From contig JAKLJY010000010.1 in NCBI GenBank assembly GCA_023150895.1, positions 1 to 64,000 of the forward strand: a stretch of DNA of 64,000 bases, given 5' to 3'. Position 1 is the stretch's first letter, and every line of letters starts with the position of its first letter. The translations under genes and the position numbers were made by a program. Source of the DNA: Myxococcota bacterium. Lineage in GTDB: Bacteria > Myxococcota_A > Bradymonadia > UBA7976 > UBA1532. Shown here in pieces: positions 7,129 to 17,533 of this stretch. A model generated the notes under the pieces. The model ran no database searches. It had not been told where the DNA came from and saw only the letters and a list, made by a program, of their open reading frames with translations.

Positions 7129-8991
7129 TCAGGGCAAAAGGCCCGGTGAGGTCAGCAATGCCGGGTCCTTCGGCAACTGGACGACGAAACGGCAGCCCTT
7201 GCCGCTCTCACTCTCGAGGCGAATCGTCCCGCGGTGCTCCTCGACGATGCGACGGCAGAGGTTCAGACCCGTGCCGGTGCCGTCGAACTCGTCCTTCGAG
7301 TTCAGGCGAAAGAAGAGATCGAAGATGTGGTCGTGGTAGCGCGGATCGATCCCGATCCCGTTGTCACTGACGGTGAACTCCCAGTACGCACCCAGGTCGG
7401 CCCACTCGACCTCGACCCGGGGCCGCGGGCTCCGGTTGAACTTGAGGCCGTTGGAGATCAGGTTCGTGAACAGCAGATTGAGCCGGACGCGGTCGCCGAC
7501 GATTTCGGGCATCCCCGGCTGAATGACCACCTCGCCGACGTGAGCGAGCGTGCAATGCTCCCGCGCTTCCCGCAGCAGATCCATCAGGCTGAACCGGACG
7601 TTCTCGCCGCGTTCGCGCTCGTGTTGCACGAGACCGATCAGGTCGTCGGCGAGCTTCTCGATCTTGTGCACGTTGTGCACGATGGCGTGCAGCATGTCCG
7701 TGCCCTCGCGATCGAGGCGTTCGCGATAGTCCTCGTCGACGAACGTGGCAAAGGCCTCGATGCCGCGCAGCGACTTCTTCAGGTCATGCGTGATGGCGTA
7801 GACCATGGCGTCGAGTTCCTGATTGGCAACCTTGAGGTGGCGCCCGTAAGCGTCGACCTCGCGCCGCGTTCGAAGCAGGCTCTCGCCCATGTCGTTGAAC
7901 GTGCCGGCGAGGCGTCCGAGCTCGTCGTGGCCGTGCTGATTGAGTTCGATGCGATAGTCGAGGGCGCCGGCCCCGATCATCTGCGCACCCCGTTCGAGCT
8001 CCTCGATGGGCCGCAACAGGACCGACGCGAGGTGGTCGGCGAACAGGAGGACGAAGAGGAACGTGAGGACGATGACGGCCGTCAGCAGCCAGATGAGGGC
8101 GTAGACGGACTGGTAGGCCGTGTGCCGCGGCGTCGCCAACGTGACGCGCCAGCCGCCGCGCCCGACGTCGGCCCGGGCGAGCAGGACGTCCGCGTCGTCC
8201 CGGTCGATCTCCCCCGTGCCCGGATGCAGGTGACCCTGCATGAAGGGGGGCGTCGGGCGACCGATCAGCTCGGCGACCGTGTGCGCGGCGAAAATGCCCT
8301 GCGGCGAGAGCAGGCCGAGGCCGAGCGCATGTCCGAGCCGCTCGGGCGACTGCCACGCGGCTTCGGGCGGGATCTGTTTGATGATCGTCTCGAGACTGCT
8401 GCGGGCCATGATGTGGCCGACGTAGCCGGCCAGGCGTCCGCCGGGGTGGCGGAGCGGGACGATGCAGAAGACGCTCGGCCGTGCGGGTTGGGTGAGGGGA
8501 GAAAGGTCACCGAGCGCGATGCCGCCGTTGGGGCCGAGCTGCTGGAACCACTGGAGCTGGTGGAGGTTCGGTGGCTGCGGGATGTTGTGGAAGGGCTCCG
8601 CATAGAAGAGCCGGCCGTCGGGCAGCGCCAGGAACGTGCGGGACTCGGCGCCGTGGAGCGCGTTGAAGACCTGAATGTCGTCGTCGCCATGGACGGCGGG
8701 CAGAAGGCCCGGCGAGGCGGCGAGGCGGGCCGAGATGCCCACCGGGTCGAGCGCGTCGACGGGGAAGCGTCGCGCGAGCAACTGCGTGTCCCGCAGGACG
8801 TCGTCGAACAGGGCGTTGACGGTATAGGCAGCGAACCGCGCCGCTTGCGCCTGTCGTTCGCGCACGGCGGCCTTGCCCGTCGCGACGGCCCGCGTTTCGT
8901 TGACGATGCCGCTGATCAGGAGCGGCCCCAGGCTCAGCGAGAGCAGGAGCAGCGTGACCTTGGTCCGGAGATTCGCTCGAGTAAGCAGCAT
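7129..8991 (-). CDS. Membrane sensor histidine kinase (extracytoplasmic sensor, HAMP, HisKA, HATPase)
   Basis: 620 residues from the ATG at 8991. This start directly precedes the first transmembrane helix (~11-28); an upstream ATG would run into the icd promoter region. Residues ~30-290 are an extracytoplasmic sensor, likely double-CACHE-like; the second membrane helix is ~296-318, followed by HAMP to ~372. The phosphoacceptor is His402 in AITHDLKKSLRGIEAF, the H-box variety of bacteriophytochrome-type kinases. The N box (FTNLISNGLKFN), G1 (DNGIGI) and G2 (GTGTGL) are intact, so the kinase should be active. No response regulator lies next to it, so it is an orphan whose partner is elsewhere. 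Confidence 0.88.
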   Translation of the reverse strand: MLLTRANLRTKVTLLLLSLSLGPLLISGIVNETRAVATGKAAVRERQAQAARFAAYTVNALFDDVLRDTQLLARRFPVDALDPVGISARLAASPGLLPAVHGDDDIQVFNALHGAESRTFLALPDGRLFYAEPFHNIPQPPNLHQLQWFQQLGPNGGIALGDLSPLTQPARPSVFCIVPLRHPGGRLAGYVGHIMARSSLETIIKQIPPEAAWQSPERLGHALGLGLLSPQGIFAAHTVAELIGRPTPPFMQGHLHPGTGEIDRDDADVLLARADVGRGGWRVTLATPRHTAYQSVYALIWLLTAVIVLTFLFVLLFADHLASVLLRPIEELERGAQMIGAGALDYRIELNQHGHDELGRLAGTFNDMGESLLRTRREVDAYGRHLKVANQELDAMVYAITHDLKKSLRGIEAFATFVDEDYRERLDREGTDMLHAIVHNVHKIEKLADDLIGLVQHERERGENVRFSLMDLLREAREHCTLAHVGEVVIQPGMPEIVGDRVRLNLLFTNLISNGLKFNRSPRPRVEVEWADLGAYWEFTVSDNGIGIDPRYHDHIFDLFFRLNSKDEFDGTGTGLNLCRRIVEEHRGTIRLESESGKGCRFVVQLPKDPALLTSPGLLP

Positions 8992-9232
8992 GCCGCCGAC
9001 GGCCCCGTCCCTGGTCCGACCTGGAAGGCTAAGGCTGAAGTGAGCGCAATGTTGTTCGGATCGCCGGAAGGAATCAATGGAAGGAATCGAGGGGGCCGCG
9101 GGCCCGGTTCGCGCCGGTGGTCGCGCATGCGCTGGTTGAAAGACGGGCGAAAAGCGTCTAAACGTCACCCGCTTCATGACGGCGCCCCGCGCGCCGCCCT
9201 GCCTTCACTGCCCAGCCCCCCGAGGAGCCCCC

Positions 9233-10609
9233 ATGTCCCAAGCCGACGGGATCATCACGATCAACGCCGATCACTCCCTCAACGTGCCCGACCGTCCCAT
9301 CCTGCCCTTCATCGAGGGCGACGGCACGGGCGCGGACATCTGGCGCGCCAGCGTTCGCGTCTTCGACGCGGCCGTCGCGAAGGCGTACGGGGGCAAGCGG
9401 CAGATCCAGTGGCTCGAGGTCCTCGCCGGCGAAAAGGCGTTCAACCAGACCGGCTCGTGGCTGCCCGACGCCACGCTCGATGCGTTCCGCAAGTACATCG
9501 TCGGCATCAAGGGGCCCCTGACCACCCCGGTCGGCGGCGGCATCCGGTCCCTGAACGTCGCCCTTCGTCAGATCCTCGACCTCTACGTCTGCCTTCGCCC
9601 GGTGCGCTACTTCGAAGGCGTCCCGAGCCCCGTCAAGCGCCCGCAGGACGTCGACATGGTGATCTTCCGCGAGAACACGGAGGACATCTACGCCGGCGTC
9701 GAATGGCAGTCCGGCAGCCCCGAAGCGCAGAAGCTGCTCGCATTTCTGCAGAACGAGATGGGCGTCAAGAAGATCCGGTTCCCCGAGACCTCGGGCATCG
9801 GCATCAAGCCCATCTCCAGCGAGGGCTCCGAGCGCCTCATCCGATCCGCCATCCAGTACGCCCTGAAGCAGAAGCGCAAGTCGCTGACGATCGTGCACAA
9901 GGGCAACATCATGAAGTTCACCGAGGGGGCCTTCCGCGACTGGGGCTACGCCCTCGCCGCGCGCGAGTTCCGCAACGAGACGGTGAGCGAGCGCGAGAGC
10001 TGGATTCTCGGCAACAAGGAGAAGAACGCGGCCCTCTCCGTCTCCGAGAACGCCCGGATGATCGATCCCGGTTACGACCTCATGACGCCGGCGCAGCGCG
10101 AGAAGATCGACGCCGAGGTCGAGACGGCACTGAAGCTCTGGGAGACCCACGGCGACGGCAAGTGGAAGAACAAGCTGCTCGTCCGCGACTCCATCGCGGA
10201 CATCACGCTGCAGCAGGTCCTCACCCGCGCCACCGAGTTCGACGTCATCGCCACGATGAACCTGAACGGGGACTACCTCTCCGACGCCCTCGCGGCGCAG
10301 GTCGGCGGCATCGGCATCGCCCCCGGCGCGAACATCAACTACGTGACCGGGCACGCCATCTTCGAGGCCACCCACGGCACGGCGCCCAAGTACGCCGGGC
10401 TCGACAAGGTCAACCCGGGCAGCGTGATCCTGTCGGGCGAGATGATGTTCCGCCACCTCGGCTGGGACGAAGCCGCCGATCTCATCATCAAGGGCATGGA
10501 GGGCGCCATCGCCGCCCGGACCGTGACCTACGACTTCCACCGCCTGATGCCGGGGGCGACCCTGCGCAAGTGCAGCGAATTCGCCGACGACATGATCGCG
10601 GCCATGTGA
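9233..10609 (+). CDS. icd: Isocitrate dehydrogenase (NADP+)
   Basis: 458 residues, closely resembling the E. coli type enzyme along its length: [11 protein letters not shown] near the start, the substrate segment [13 protein letters not shown] containing the Ser that is phosphorylated by AceK in E. coli, [27 protein letters not shown], and the cofactor loop [13 protein letters not shown]. It oxidatively decarboxylates isocitrate to 2-oxoglutarate in the TCA cycle. The ATG at 9233 is chosen over 9176 because GAGGAG lies 5 nt upstream. It is followed after 10 bp by sucC and then sucD. No AceK-like gene is seen here. Confidence 0.95.
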   Translation: MSQADGIITINADHSLNVPDRPILPFIEGDGTGADIWRASVRVFDAAVAKAYGGKRQIQWLEVLAGEKAFNQTGSWLPDATLDAFRKYIVGIKGPLTTPVGGGIRSLNVALRQILDLYVCLRPVRYFEGVPSPVKRPQDVDMVIFRENTEDIYAGVEWQSGSPEAQKLLAFLQNEMGVKKIRFPETSGIGIKPISSEGSERLIRSAIQYALKQKRKSLTIVHKGNIMKFTEGAFRDWGYALAAREFRNETVSERESWILGNKEKNAALSVSENARMIDPGYDLMTPAQREKIDAEVETALKLWETHGDGKWKNKLLVRDSIADITLQQVLTRATEFDVIATMNLNGDYLSDALAAQVGGIGIAPGANINYVTGHAIFEATHGTAPKYAGLDKVNPGSVILSGEMMFRHLGWDEAADLIIKGMEGAIAARTVTYDFHRLMPGATLRKCSEFADDMIAAM

Positions 10610-10619
10610 GGCGCCACCG

Positions 10620-11786
<1,167 letters not shown>

Positions 11787-11789
11787 CAC

Positions 11790-12659
11790 ATGGCCATCTG
11801 GGTCAACAAAGAGACGCGCCTCATCTGCCAGGGCATCACCGGCTCGGCGGGCACTTTCCACTGCCAGCAGATGCTGGCCTACGGCACGAACCTCGTCGGC
11901 GGCGTCACCCCGAACAAGGGTGGCACGCTGTGGGAGAACAAGGTCCCCATCTTCAACACCGTCTCGGACGCGGTGAAGCAGGCGGGCGCCAATGCCTCGG
12001 TCATCTACGTGCCCCCGCCGTTCGCCGCTGACGCCATCCTCGAGGCCATCGGGGCCGGCGTGAAGCTCATCGTCGCCATCACCGAGGGTATCCCGGTGCT
12101 GGACATGGTGCGGGTCAAGGCGGCCCTCAAGGCCAGCGGCTCGCGCCTCATCGGGCCGAACTGCCCCGGCATCATCACCCCCGGTGAATGCAAGATCGGC
12201 ATCATGCCCGGGCACATCCACAAGCCCGGCCGCATCGGCGTCGTCAGCCGCTCCGGCACGCTCACCTACGAGGCCGTCGGCCAGCTCACCGCCCTCGGCA
12301 TCGGGCAGAGCACCTGCGTCGGCATCGGCGGCGATCCGGTCAACGGCACGGACTTCATCGACTGCCTGAGCGCCTTCAACGCCGATCCGGACACGGACGC
12401 GGTGATCATGATTGGCGAGATCGGCGGCAACGCCGAGGAGAAGGCCGCGGCCTTTGTCGCGGAGCACATGAAGAAGCCCGTCGTCGGGTTCGTCGCCGGC
12501 AGCACTGCGCCGCCGGGGCGCCGCATGGGCCACGCCGGTGCGATCATCAGCGGCGGCAAGGGCACGGCGAAGGACAAGTTCGCCGCCTTCGAGGCCGCGG
12601 GCATCCGCATCTGCAATACGCCCGCGGTGCTCGGGACGACCCTCAAGGCCGCGCTCTAA
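11790..12659 (+). CDS. sucD: Succinyl-CoA synthetase, alpha subunit
   Basis: 289 residues, normal SucD length. The CoA-binding Rossmann segment ([16 protein letters not shown]), [20 protein letters not shown] and the phosphohistidine loop ([19 protein letters not shown]) are present. The active-site His in GHAGA carries the phosphate from succinyl phosphate to nucleotide. It forms a complex with SucC encoded immediately upstream. An HD-domain gene begins 4 bp after its stop. Confidence 0.96.
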   Translation: MAIWVNKETRLICQGITGSAGTFHCQQMLAYGTNLVGGVTPNKGGTLWENKVPIFNTVSDAVKQAGANASVIYVPPPFAADAILEAIGAGVKLIVAITEGIPVLDMVRVKAALKASGSRLIGPNCPGIITPGECKIGIMPGHIHKPGRIGVVSRSGTLTYEAVGQLTALGIGQSTCVGIGGDPVNGTDFIDCLSAFNADPDTDAVIMIGEIGGNAEEKAAAFVAEHMKKPVVGFVAGSTAPPGRRMGHAGAIISGGKGTAKDKFAAFEAAGIRICNTPAVLGTTLKAAL

Positions 12660-12663
12660 GCCG

Positions 12664-13293
12664 GTGCTCCCGGCCGAGTACGATACACCCGACGCGCAGG
12701 CCGTCTTCGATGCGGCCCGCGCGCTGCACCTCGACCCGCCGCGGGCCTACCACGACTTCACGCACGTCGAGGCCTGCCTGCGCGGGTGGGCGCGCTTCCG
12801 GGACGCCTGGACCCGACCCGCCGAGGCCTTCTGGGCGTTCGTCTTCCACGACGCGGTCTACGTTCCGGGGGCGCACGACAACGAGGCCCGCAGCGCAGAA
12901 GCCGCTCTTCGGCTCCTTTCCTCCCGGTCGGGCCTCCGTCTCGACCTCGACGTCGTGACCGCGCTGATCGAAAAGACCGCGCTCCACGCCGACCCGCGCA
13001 TGCCGGCCCTCGCCGACGCCTGGTCGTCGGATGAACGCCTGTTCGTCGACCTCGACGCCGGCATCCTCGGCGCTTCGATGACCGACTACCGTCGTTACGC
13101 CGCCGGAATTCGCGCCGAATATGCGTCGGTGCCCGATGCGCTCTACAAGATCGGGCGGGCCGGGTTTCTCCGGGCGATGCTCGCCCGCCCGCGAATCTTC
13201 CTGACCGTCGGTCTCGCGTCGCTCGAGGCACGGGCCCGGGAGAACCTCACCGCAGAGCTCGTCGAGGTCGAGGCCGTGTCGACGGACGGGTAG
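12664..13293 (+). CDS. Predicted metal-dependent HD-type phosphohydrolase
   Basis: 209 residues from a GTG 4 bp after sucD. The motifs YHDFTHVEACL and FVFHDAVYVPGAHDNEARSA match the COG4339 family of small HD-like phosphohydrolases (H...HD...D metal ligands). These typically begin 'YHN/YHxxxHI' and carry 'FHDxVY...DNE.RSA'. The substrate is unknown in this family. Co-orientation and close spacing suggest read-through from the icd-sucCD unit, though no functional link is evident. Confidence 0.75.
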   Translation: MLPAEYDTPDAQAVFDAARALHLDPPRAYHDFTHVEACLRGWARFRDAWTRPAEAFWAFVFHDAVYVPGAHDNEARSAEAALRLLSSRSGLRLDLDVVTALIEKTALHADPRMPALADAWSSDERLFVDLDAGILGASMTDYRRYAAGIRAEYASVPDALYKIGRAGFLRAMLARPRIFLTVGLASLEARARENLTAELVEVEAVSTDG

Positions 13294-13339
13294 ACGCTGT
13301 CGGCGGGGCACCCCGCTTGATCTACATCATCGTATTGAA

Positions 13340-13350
13340 TGAGATTCTCA
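13340..13350. promoter_or_regulatory. Upstream Fur-like half-conserved palindrome
   Basis: TGAGATTCTCA is a 5-1-5 inverted repeat whose half-sites match those of the better Fur-like box at 13399-13413 in sequence and in the odd base centre. It lies just upstream of the putative -35 element of the porin operon, a position suited to cooperative repressor binding. Confidence 0.45.
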
Positions 13351-13357
13351 AAATCAC

Positions 13358-13386
13358 TTGACCCCGGGGTTGGTTTCGGCGATATC
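13358..13386 (+). promoter_or_regulatory. Putative sigma-70 promoter of the porin/FMN operon
   Basis: TTGACC (13358-13363), a 17-bp spacer and GATATC (13381-13386) form a plausible but weak -10 promoter. It is sandwiched between two Fur-like palindromes, so a bound repressor would cover both the -35 side and the transcription start. Confidence 0.45.
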
Positions 13387-13398
13387 GCGCACAGACGT

Positions 13399-13413
13399 TG
13401 AGAATCATTCTCA
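13399..13413. promoter_or_regulatory. Fur-box-like operator
   Basis: TGAGAATCATTCTCA is a perfect 7-1-7 inverted repeat, the architecture of the Fur recognition unit (consensus half-site TGATAAT). It lies 27 bp before the porin ATG, overlapping the likely +1 region. Fur binding here would repress the operon when ferrous iron is plentiful. Confidence 0.7.
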
Positions 13414-13440
13414 GCAAAGGCCGATTCGACAGGAGAGATC

Positions 13441-14760
13441 ATGCCCCGCCGCTCGCTTCACCGTCTCGCCCTCCTCATGCCGTGTGTCGCGTCCGTCGCG
13501 TCCGCGCAGGACGGCTCGCCCGCTGTCGCCCCCGGGTCGACCCCCGCCGCTGCAAGCGCGGCACCGGCCACTCCGCCCGCCGACCGCGACGCCGAGCAGG
13601 ACGCCCGCATCGAGGCCCTGACGAGCGACATCACCCGGCTCAAGGAGTCGATGGTCATCCCGGAAACCGAGGCGATGCGCTCGCGTTTCGGCCTCGGGCC
13701 CGCCGCTTCCAAGGTCTACGGCCGGCCCGTCGGGCTGTCCCTCGGCGGGTACGGCGAGTTCTACCTCGGCCACGCGCTCGGGGACGACGAGACGCGCAAA
13801 CCGCACTCGGGCGACGTGTACCGGTTCATCACCTACGTCGGCTACAAGTTCGCCGAGAAGGTCGTGATGAACACGGAGATCGAATTCGAGCACGCCACGA
13901 CGAGCGCCAACCCGCAGAACGACGAGGCCGGCTCGGTCTCGGTCGAGTTCAGCTACCTCGACTTCCTCATCTCGCCCTACCTGAACGTCCGCGCGGGGCT
14001 GATGCTGATGCCCGTCGGCCTGACCAACGAGATGCACGAACCGACGACGTACCGCGGCAACTTCCGGCCGACGCTCGAGCGGCAGGTCATTCCCACCACC
14101 TGGCGGGAGGCCGGCGTCGGCGTGCACGGTGAGACGGAGTTCGGGTTGTCCTACAAGGCCTATCTCGTCTCGGGCCTGAGCGCGACGGGCTTCGGAGACA
14201 CGGGCGTCCGGGGCGGGCGCCAGTCCGGCAACCACTTCGTCTGGGAGGACAAGGCTTTCGTGGTTCGCGCGGACTACGCCTATGACGACATTCTGCTCGT
14301 CGGCGGCTCTTTCTACCGCGGCGGCGCCGACCAGGATCCGAAGGGCGACGCCGAAGTGACGCACACCCTCTTCGAGGGGCACGCCCTCGCGCGGCTCGGC
14401 GGCGCCGAGGTCCGGGCGGTCTTCGCGCGGGGGATGACCGAGGGCGCGGCCGACACGGTGCCCGAGGCGACGCAGGGCTTCTATGTCGAGGGGATGTACG
14501 ACATCATGCCGCACCTCAGCGCCGGGACGACCATGGGACTTCGACCGTTCTTGCGCATGGAGAAGCTCAACCTCAACGAGAAGATGGCGGATGGCGTCAC
14601 GGCGGCGGAAAAGCACGACATCGCGAAGTTCACGGGTGGGGTGGAGTTTCTGCCGGTGAGTGACGTGGTCATCAAAGCCGAATTCGACCGCCAGACGACG
14701 GCCGACGGGGACGCGGAGCCGGTCCAGGAGATCCGCCTCGGCGCCGGGTTCGTGTTCTGA
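13441..14760 (+). CDS. Outer-membrane porin-like beta-barrel under Fur-like control
   Basis: 439 residues. An N-terminal signal peptide ends near SVASAQ, followed by an Ala/Pro linker and a short helix (EQDARIEALTSDITRLKESM) as in porins with periplasmic coiled coils. The rest alternates polar and hydrophobic residues as expected for beta strands, and the last residue is Phe in GAGFVF, the barrel-assembly signal. It resembles phosphate-selective-porin-type barrels in outline but the substrate is unknown. AGGAG precedes the ATG. The stop overlaps the next gene's start (TGATG). The Fur-like boxes upstream suggest expression under iron limitation, so it may admit an iron species or reductant. 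Confidence 0.75.
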   Translation: MPRRSLHRLALLMPCVASVASAQDGSPAVAPGSTPAAASAAPATPPADRDAEQDARIEALTSDITRLKESMVIPETEAMRSRFGLGPAASKVYGRPVGLSLGGYGEFYLGHALGDDETRKPHSGDVYRFITYVGYKFAEKVVMNTEIEFEHATTSANPQNDEAGSVSVEFSYLDFLISPYLNVRAGLMLMPVGLTNEMHEPTTYRGNFRPTLERQVIPTTWREAGVGVHGETEFGLSYKAYLVSGLSATGFGDTGVRGGRQSGNHFVWEDKAFVVRADYAYDDILLVGGSFYRGGADQDPKGDAEVTHTLFEGHALARLGGAEVRAVFARGMTEGAADTVPEATQGFYVEGMYDIMPHLSAGTTMGLRPFLRMEKLNLNEKMADGVTAAEKHDIAKFTGGVEFLPVSDVVIKAEFDRQTTADGDAEPVQEIRLGAGFVF

Positions 14761-15338
14761 TGGCCCCGTGCACGTCGTTTCTCTGGTCGGTCATCGTCGC
14801 ATGGACGTGTCTGTGGCCCGCGGCCGCCGGGGCAGCCGTCTTCCACTCCAAGGAGAGCGCGATCAAGGCGGCCTTTCCGGACGCCGAACGAGTCGACGCC
14901 CGGCCCGTCTACCTCTCCACCGAGGACGTCGAGTGGGTCGGGCGCGTGGCGGGCGCGACCCCGACGGATCGGGTGGTCACGGCCTATGTCGGTCTCAGGG
15001 GCGGGCAGGCCATCGGTTACGGTTTCATCGACACCCACCTGGTCCGGTCGCTGCCGGAGTCGGTCCTGATCGTGGTGTCGCCGGCCGGCGAAGTCGTCCG
15101 CACGCTTCAGCTTGCGTTCCATGAGCCGCCCGAATACCAGGCCAGCCCGCGCTGGCTCTCCCAGTTCACCGGACGCCGGCTCGAACCGCAGCTGGCCATT
15201 GGTCGCGGCGTGGACGTGATCACCGGGGCCTCGATGACCGCCCGCGCCCTGACCACCGCTCATCGGCGAGTCCTCGCGCTCTGGGAGCGCAAGCTCAGCG
15301 CCGGTGCAAACCGAACAGACGTTGTTGGAGCCCCCTGA
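14760..15338 (+). CDS. Exported FMN-binding domain protein (RnfG/NqrC-like flavinylation motif)
   Basis: 192 residues with a clear signal peptide (VIVAWTCLWPAAAGAA). Residues ~75-175 look like an FMN-binding domain: GQAIGYGFIDTHLVRSLPES, then VVSPAGEVV and, near the end, VDVITGASMTARAL. The TGAS corresponds to the [S/T]GA[S/T] motif in which ApbE attaches FMN through a phosphoester bond to the last Ser/Thr. Such proteins pass electrons outside the cytoplasm. It is translationally coupled to the porin gene (TGATG) and lies 3 bp before the membrane-protein gene. No ApbE gene is in the window. Confidence 0.75.
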   Translation: MAPCTSFLWSVIVAWTCLWPAAAGAAVFHSKESAIKAAFPDAERVDARPVYLSTEDVEWVGRVAGATPTDRVVTAYVGLRGGQAIGYGFIDTHLVRSLPESVLIVVSPAGEVVRTLQLAFHEPPEYQASPRWLSQFTGRRLEPQLAIGRGVDVITGASMTARALTTAHRRVLALWERKLSAGANRTDVVGAP

Positions 15339-15341
15339 ACC

Positions 15342-15848
15342 GTGCGATTCGTGATTACCGGCGAGTGGAGTCGAAACAGCCTTCTCAGGCTCGTCCTGTT
15401 CATGTTTCTGGTGTACGTCGCCTTGTTCTGGGCGTCTTCGGCCATGTTGTATTTCAGCCGGATGTCCCTCGACCCCGCATCGGTGGTGACGTACTACCTC
15501 GGCGATGTCGGCATGGAGTTCGGACAGCCCCCGCGGCCCTACGGCTCACTGGTCGAGACCAGTCACATGCACCTGTTTGCCATGGGCATGCTGGTCATGG
15601 TGCTGACCCACCTGCTGCTCTTCGTGCCCATCGCACCCCGCTGGAAGGGCACGCTGGTCCTCACCGCCTTCCTGACGACGCTCGCACACGAACTTTCGGC
15701 CTGGCTCGTTCGTTTTGTGCATCCGGCCTTCGCGTGGCTGAAGGTTGGGGCCTTCCTGGCGATGGAGACCAGCCTGCTTCTGCTGATCGTCTTGCTGTTC
15801 GCCTACACGGTCCGCCCGGGGCGCAACGCCTACAAAGACGAGGCGTGA
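15342..15848 (+). CDS. Four-helix membrane protein of the Fur-boxed operon
   Basis: 168 residues with a GTG start. Four predicted membrane helices lie at about 14-35, 74-95, 101-119 and 127-150. His residues sit in or beside helices (SHMHLFAMGM, LTHLLLF, LAHELSAWLV, FVHPAF), an arrangement that could bind haem b or a metal; this is inference. I do not recognise a named family. Its position behind a flavinylated periplasmic protein suggests it feeds electrons from the quinone pool to that protein or anchors it. The operon ends here, before the ndk promoter. Confidence 0.7.
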   Translation: MRFVITGEWSRNSLLRLVLFMFLVYVALFWASSAMLYFSRMSLDPASVVTYYLGDVGMEFGQPPRPYGSLVETSHMHLFAMGMLVMVLTHLLLFVPIAPRWKGTLVLTAFLTTLAHELSAWLVRFVHPAFAWLKVGAFLAMETSLLLLIVLLFAYTVRPGRNAYKDEA

Positions 15849-15880
15849 CCGCGGTCGTCGTCCGCCGAGTGGCCAACCCC

Positions 15881-15908
15881 TTGCCCCTGCGCGCGCAATC
15901 CCTATAAT
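15881..15908 (+). promoter_or_regulatory. Promoter of ndk
   Basis: TTGCCC (15881-15886), a 16-bp spacer and a perfect TATAAT (15903-15908), followed by AAGGAG and the ndk ATG. This is the best -10 element in the window. Confidence 0.75.
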
Positions 15909-15944
15909 GCGCGCGCTTTTCGCTTCACACGCAAGGAGACTCCC

Positions 15945-16379
15945 ATGGCCCTCGAGCGCACGCTCAGCATCATCAAGCCCGACGGCGTCCGCCGGAACCT
16001 CATCGGCCGCATCTTCAGCCGCTTCGAGACGAACGGCCTGACGATCATCGCCACCCGCATGCACCACCTGAGCCGCGCGGAGGCCGAGGGCTTCTACGCC
16101 GTCCACAAGGCGCGCCCCTTCTTCAACGACCTCGTCACCTACATGACCAGCGGGCCGGTCGTCATCAGCGTCCTCGAGGGCGAGAACGCCATCGCGAAGC
16201 ACCGCGAGATCATGGGCGCGACCGATCCCAAGAAGGCGGCCCCGGGCACCATCCGCGCCGACTTCGCGGAGAGCATCGAGGCCAATACGGTGCACGGATC
16301 CGACGCCCCCGAGACGGCCGCGTTCGAGACCGGCTGGTTCTTCCGCGGCACCGAGCAGTTCAGCGTCGCCACGCGCTGA
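15945..16379 (+). CDS. ndk: Nucleoside diphosphate kinase
   Basis: 144 residues, normal length for NDK. It begins [16 protein letters not shown] (family signature) and retains [20 protein letters not shown] and the active-site His in [12 protein letters not shown]. It equilibrates NTP and NDP pools through a phosphohistidine intermediate in the cytoplasm. It has its own strong-looking promoter and AAGGAG ribosome site. rlmN follows, a neighbourhood also known from gammaproteobacteria. Confidence 0.96.
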   Translation: MALERTLSIIKPDGVRRNLIGRIFSRFETNGLTIIATRMHHLSRAEAEGFYAVHKARPFFNDLVTYMTSGPVVISVLEGENAIAKHREIMGATDPKKAAPGTIRADFAESIEANTVHGSDAPETAAFETGWFFRGTEQFSVATR

Positions 16380-16412
16380 ACCGCGCGAACGCTCTTCACC
16401 GAAGGCTGCGCC

Positions 16413-17471
16413 GTGTCCATTCGCCCGCCCACGCCCGAACGCAGCCTGACCGAGATGTCCCGCGAGTCGTTGCGGGCGGCCCTCTCGGCGATGGGCGAAC
16501 CCCGCTACCGGGCCGACCAGATCTACACGTGGATCTTCGCGCGCGGCGCCCGCAGCCTCGAGGCCATGACGGACACGCCGAAGGCGCTCCGGCAGCGGTT
16601 GGCGGACGAGGGGTATACGGTGGGGCGCGCCCTCGTGGAGAAGGTCCGCGAGAGTGTCGACGGGACGCGAAAGCTCCAGTTCCGACTCTCCGACGGCGCC
16701 GCCATCGAGAGCGTGCTGATCCCCATGCCGGGCGGGCTGTTCACGCAATGCCTCTCCAGCCAGGTCGGCTGCGCGATGGATTGCAAGTTCTGTTACACGG
16801 GCACGATGGGGCTCTCGCGACATCTCACCGCCGGTGAGATCGTCGACCAGGTGCTGCTCGCGCCGGGCACGCTGCCCGCCGGGGCCCGCATCGACCACGT
16901 CGTCTACATGGGCATGGGCGAGCCCCTGCACAACTTCGACGCCGTGCTGCAGAGCATCGTGACCATCTGCGGCGACGACGGGCCGGGCTACAGCTTCAAG
17001 CGGGTGACGGTCAGCACGAGCGGCCTCGTGCCCCAGATCGACCGCCTCGGCGAGGTCGCGCCGGTCAACCTGGCCATCAGCCTCAACGCCACCACGGACG
17101 AGGTCCGCGACCGCCTGATGCCGGTCAACAAGCGCTACCCGCTCGCCGAGCTCATCGCGGCCGTCCGGCGCTATCCGCTGCCGCCCCGGCGCAAGCTCAC
17201 GTTCGAGTACGTGTTGCTCGGCGGCGTCAACGACGGCGACGACGACGCCCGACGCCTCGTGAAGCTGCTCCACCGGCTGCCGGCTCGCGTCAACCTGATT
17301 CCCTGGAATCCCTTCGACGGGCCGGCGTACGCGCGACCCACCGAGGAGCGTATCCGGGCGTTTCAGCGCATTCTCCTCGACCGCAACGTCACGGTGACGG
17401 TGCGCGTGACCAAGGGGCTCGACATCGACGCGGCCTGCGGGCAGCTCGGCGAGCGACCCGACGCCGCCTGA
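16413..17471 (+). CDS. rlmN: Dual-specificity RNA methyltransferase RlmN
   Basis: 352 residues, GTG start. The radical-SAM cluster motif CAMDCKFC (C-x3-C-x2-C), YMGMGEPLHNFDAV, RVTVSTSGLVPQI and the C-terminal catalytic Cys in GLDIDAACGQLG are all present. It methylates C2 of A2503 in 23S rRNA and of A37 in some tRNAs. It is likely transcribed with ndk (33 bp gap). Confidence 0.95.
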   Translation: MSIRPPTPERSLTEMSRESLRAALSAMGEPRYRADQIYTWIFARGARSLEAMTDTPKALRQRLADEGYTVGRALVEKVRESVDGTRKLQFRLSDGAAIESVLIPMPGGLFTQCLSSQVGCAMDCKFCYTGTMGLSRHLTAGEIVDQVLLAPGTLPAGARIDHVVYMGMGEPLHNFDAVLQSIVTICGDDGPGYSFKRVTVSTSGLVPQIDRLGEVAPVNLAISLNATTDEVRDRLMPVNKRYPLAELIAAVRRYPLPPRRKLTFEYVLLGGVNDGDDDARRLVKLLHRLPARVNLIPWNPFDGPAYARPTEERIRAFQRILLDRNVTVTVRVTKGLDIDAACGQLGERPDAA

Positions 17472-17533
17472 GACCCGGGGCCCTCGCCCCGTCGTCTCGT
17501 CGCGGCGCTTCTTCCATCCGTTCCGGAGGCATC

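Noticed and set aside
15546-17273. A 575-codon minus-strand frame across ndk and rlmN
   Set aside because: Antisense to two well-identified genes; biased composition and no start signal.
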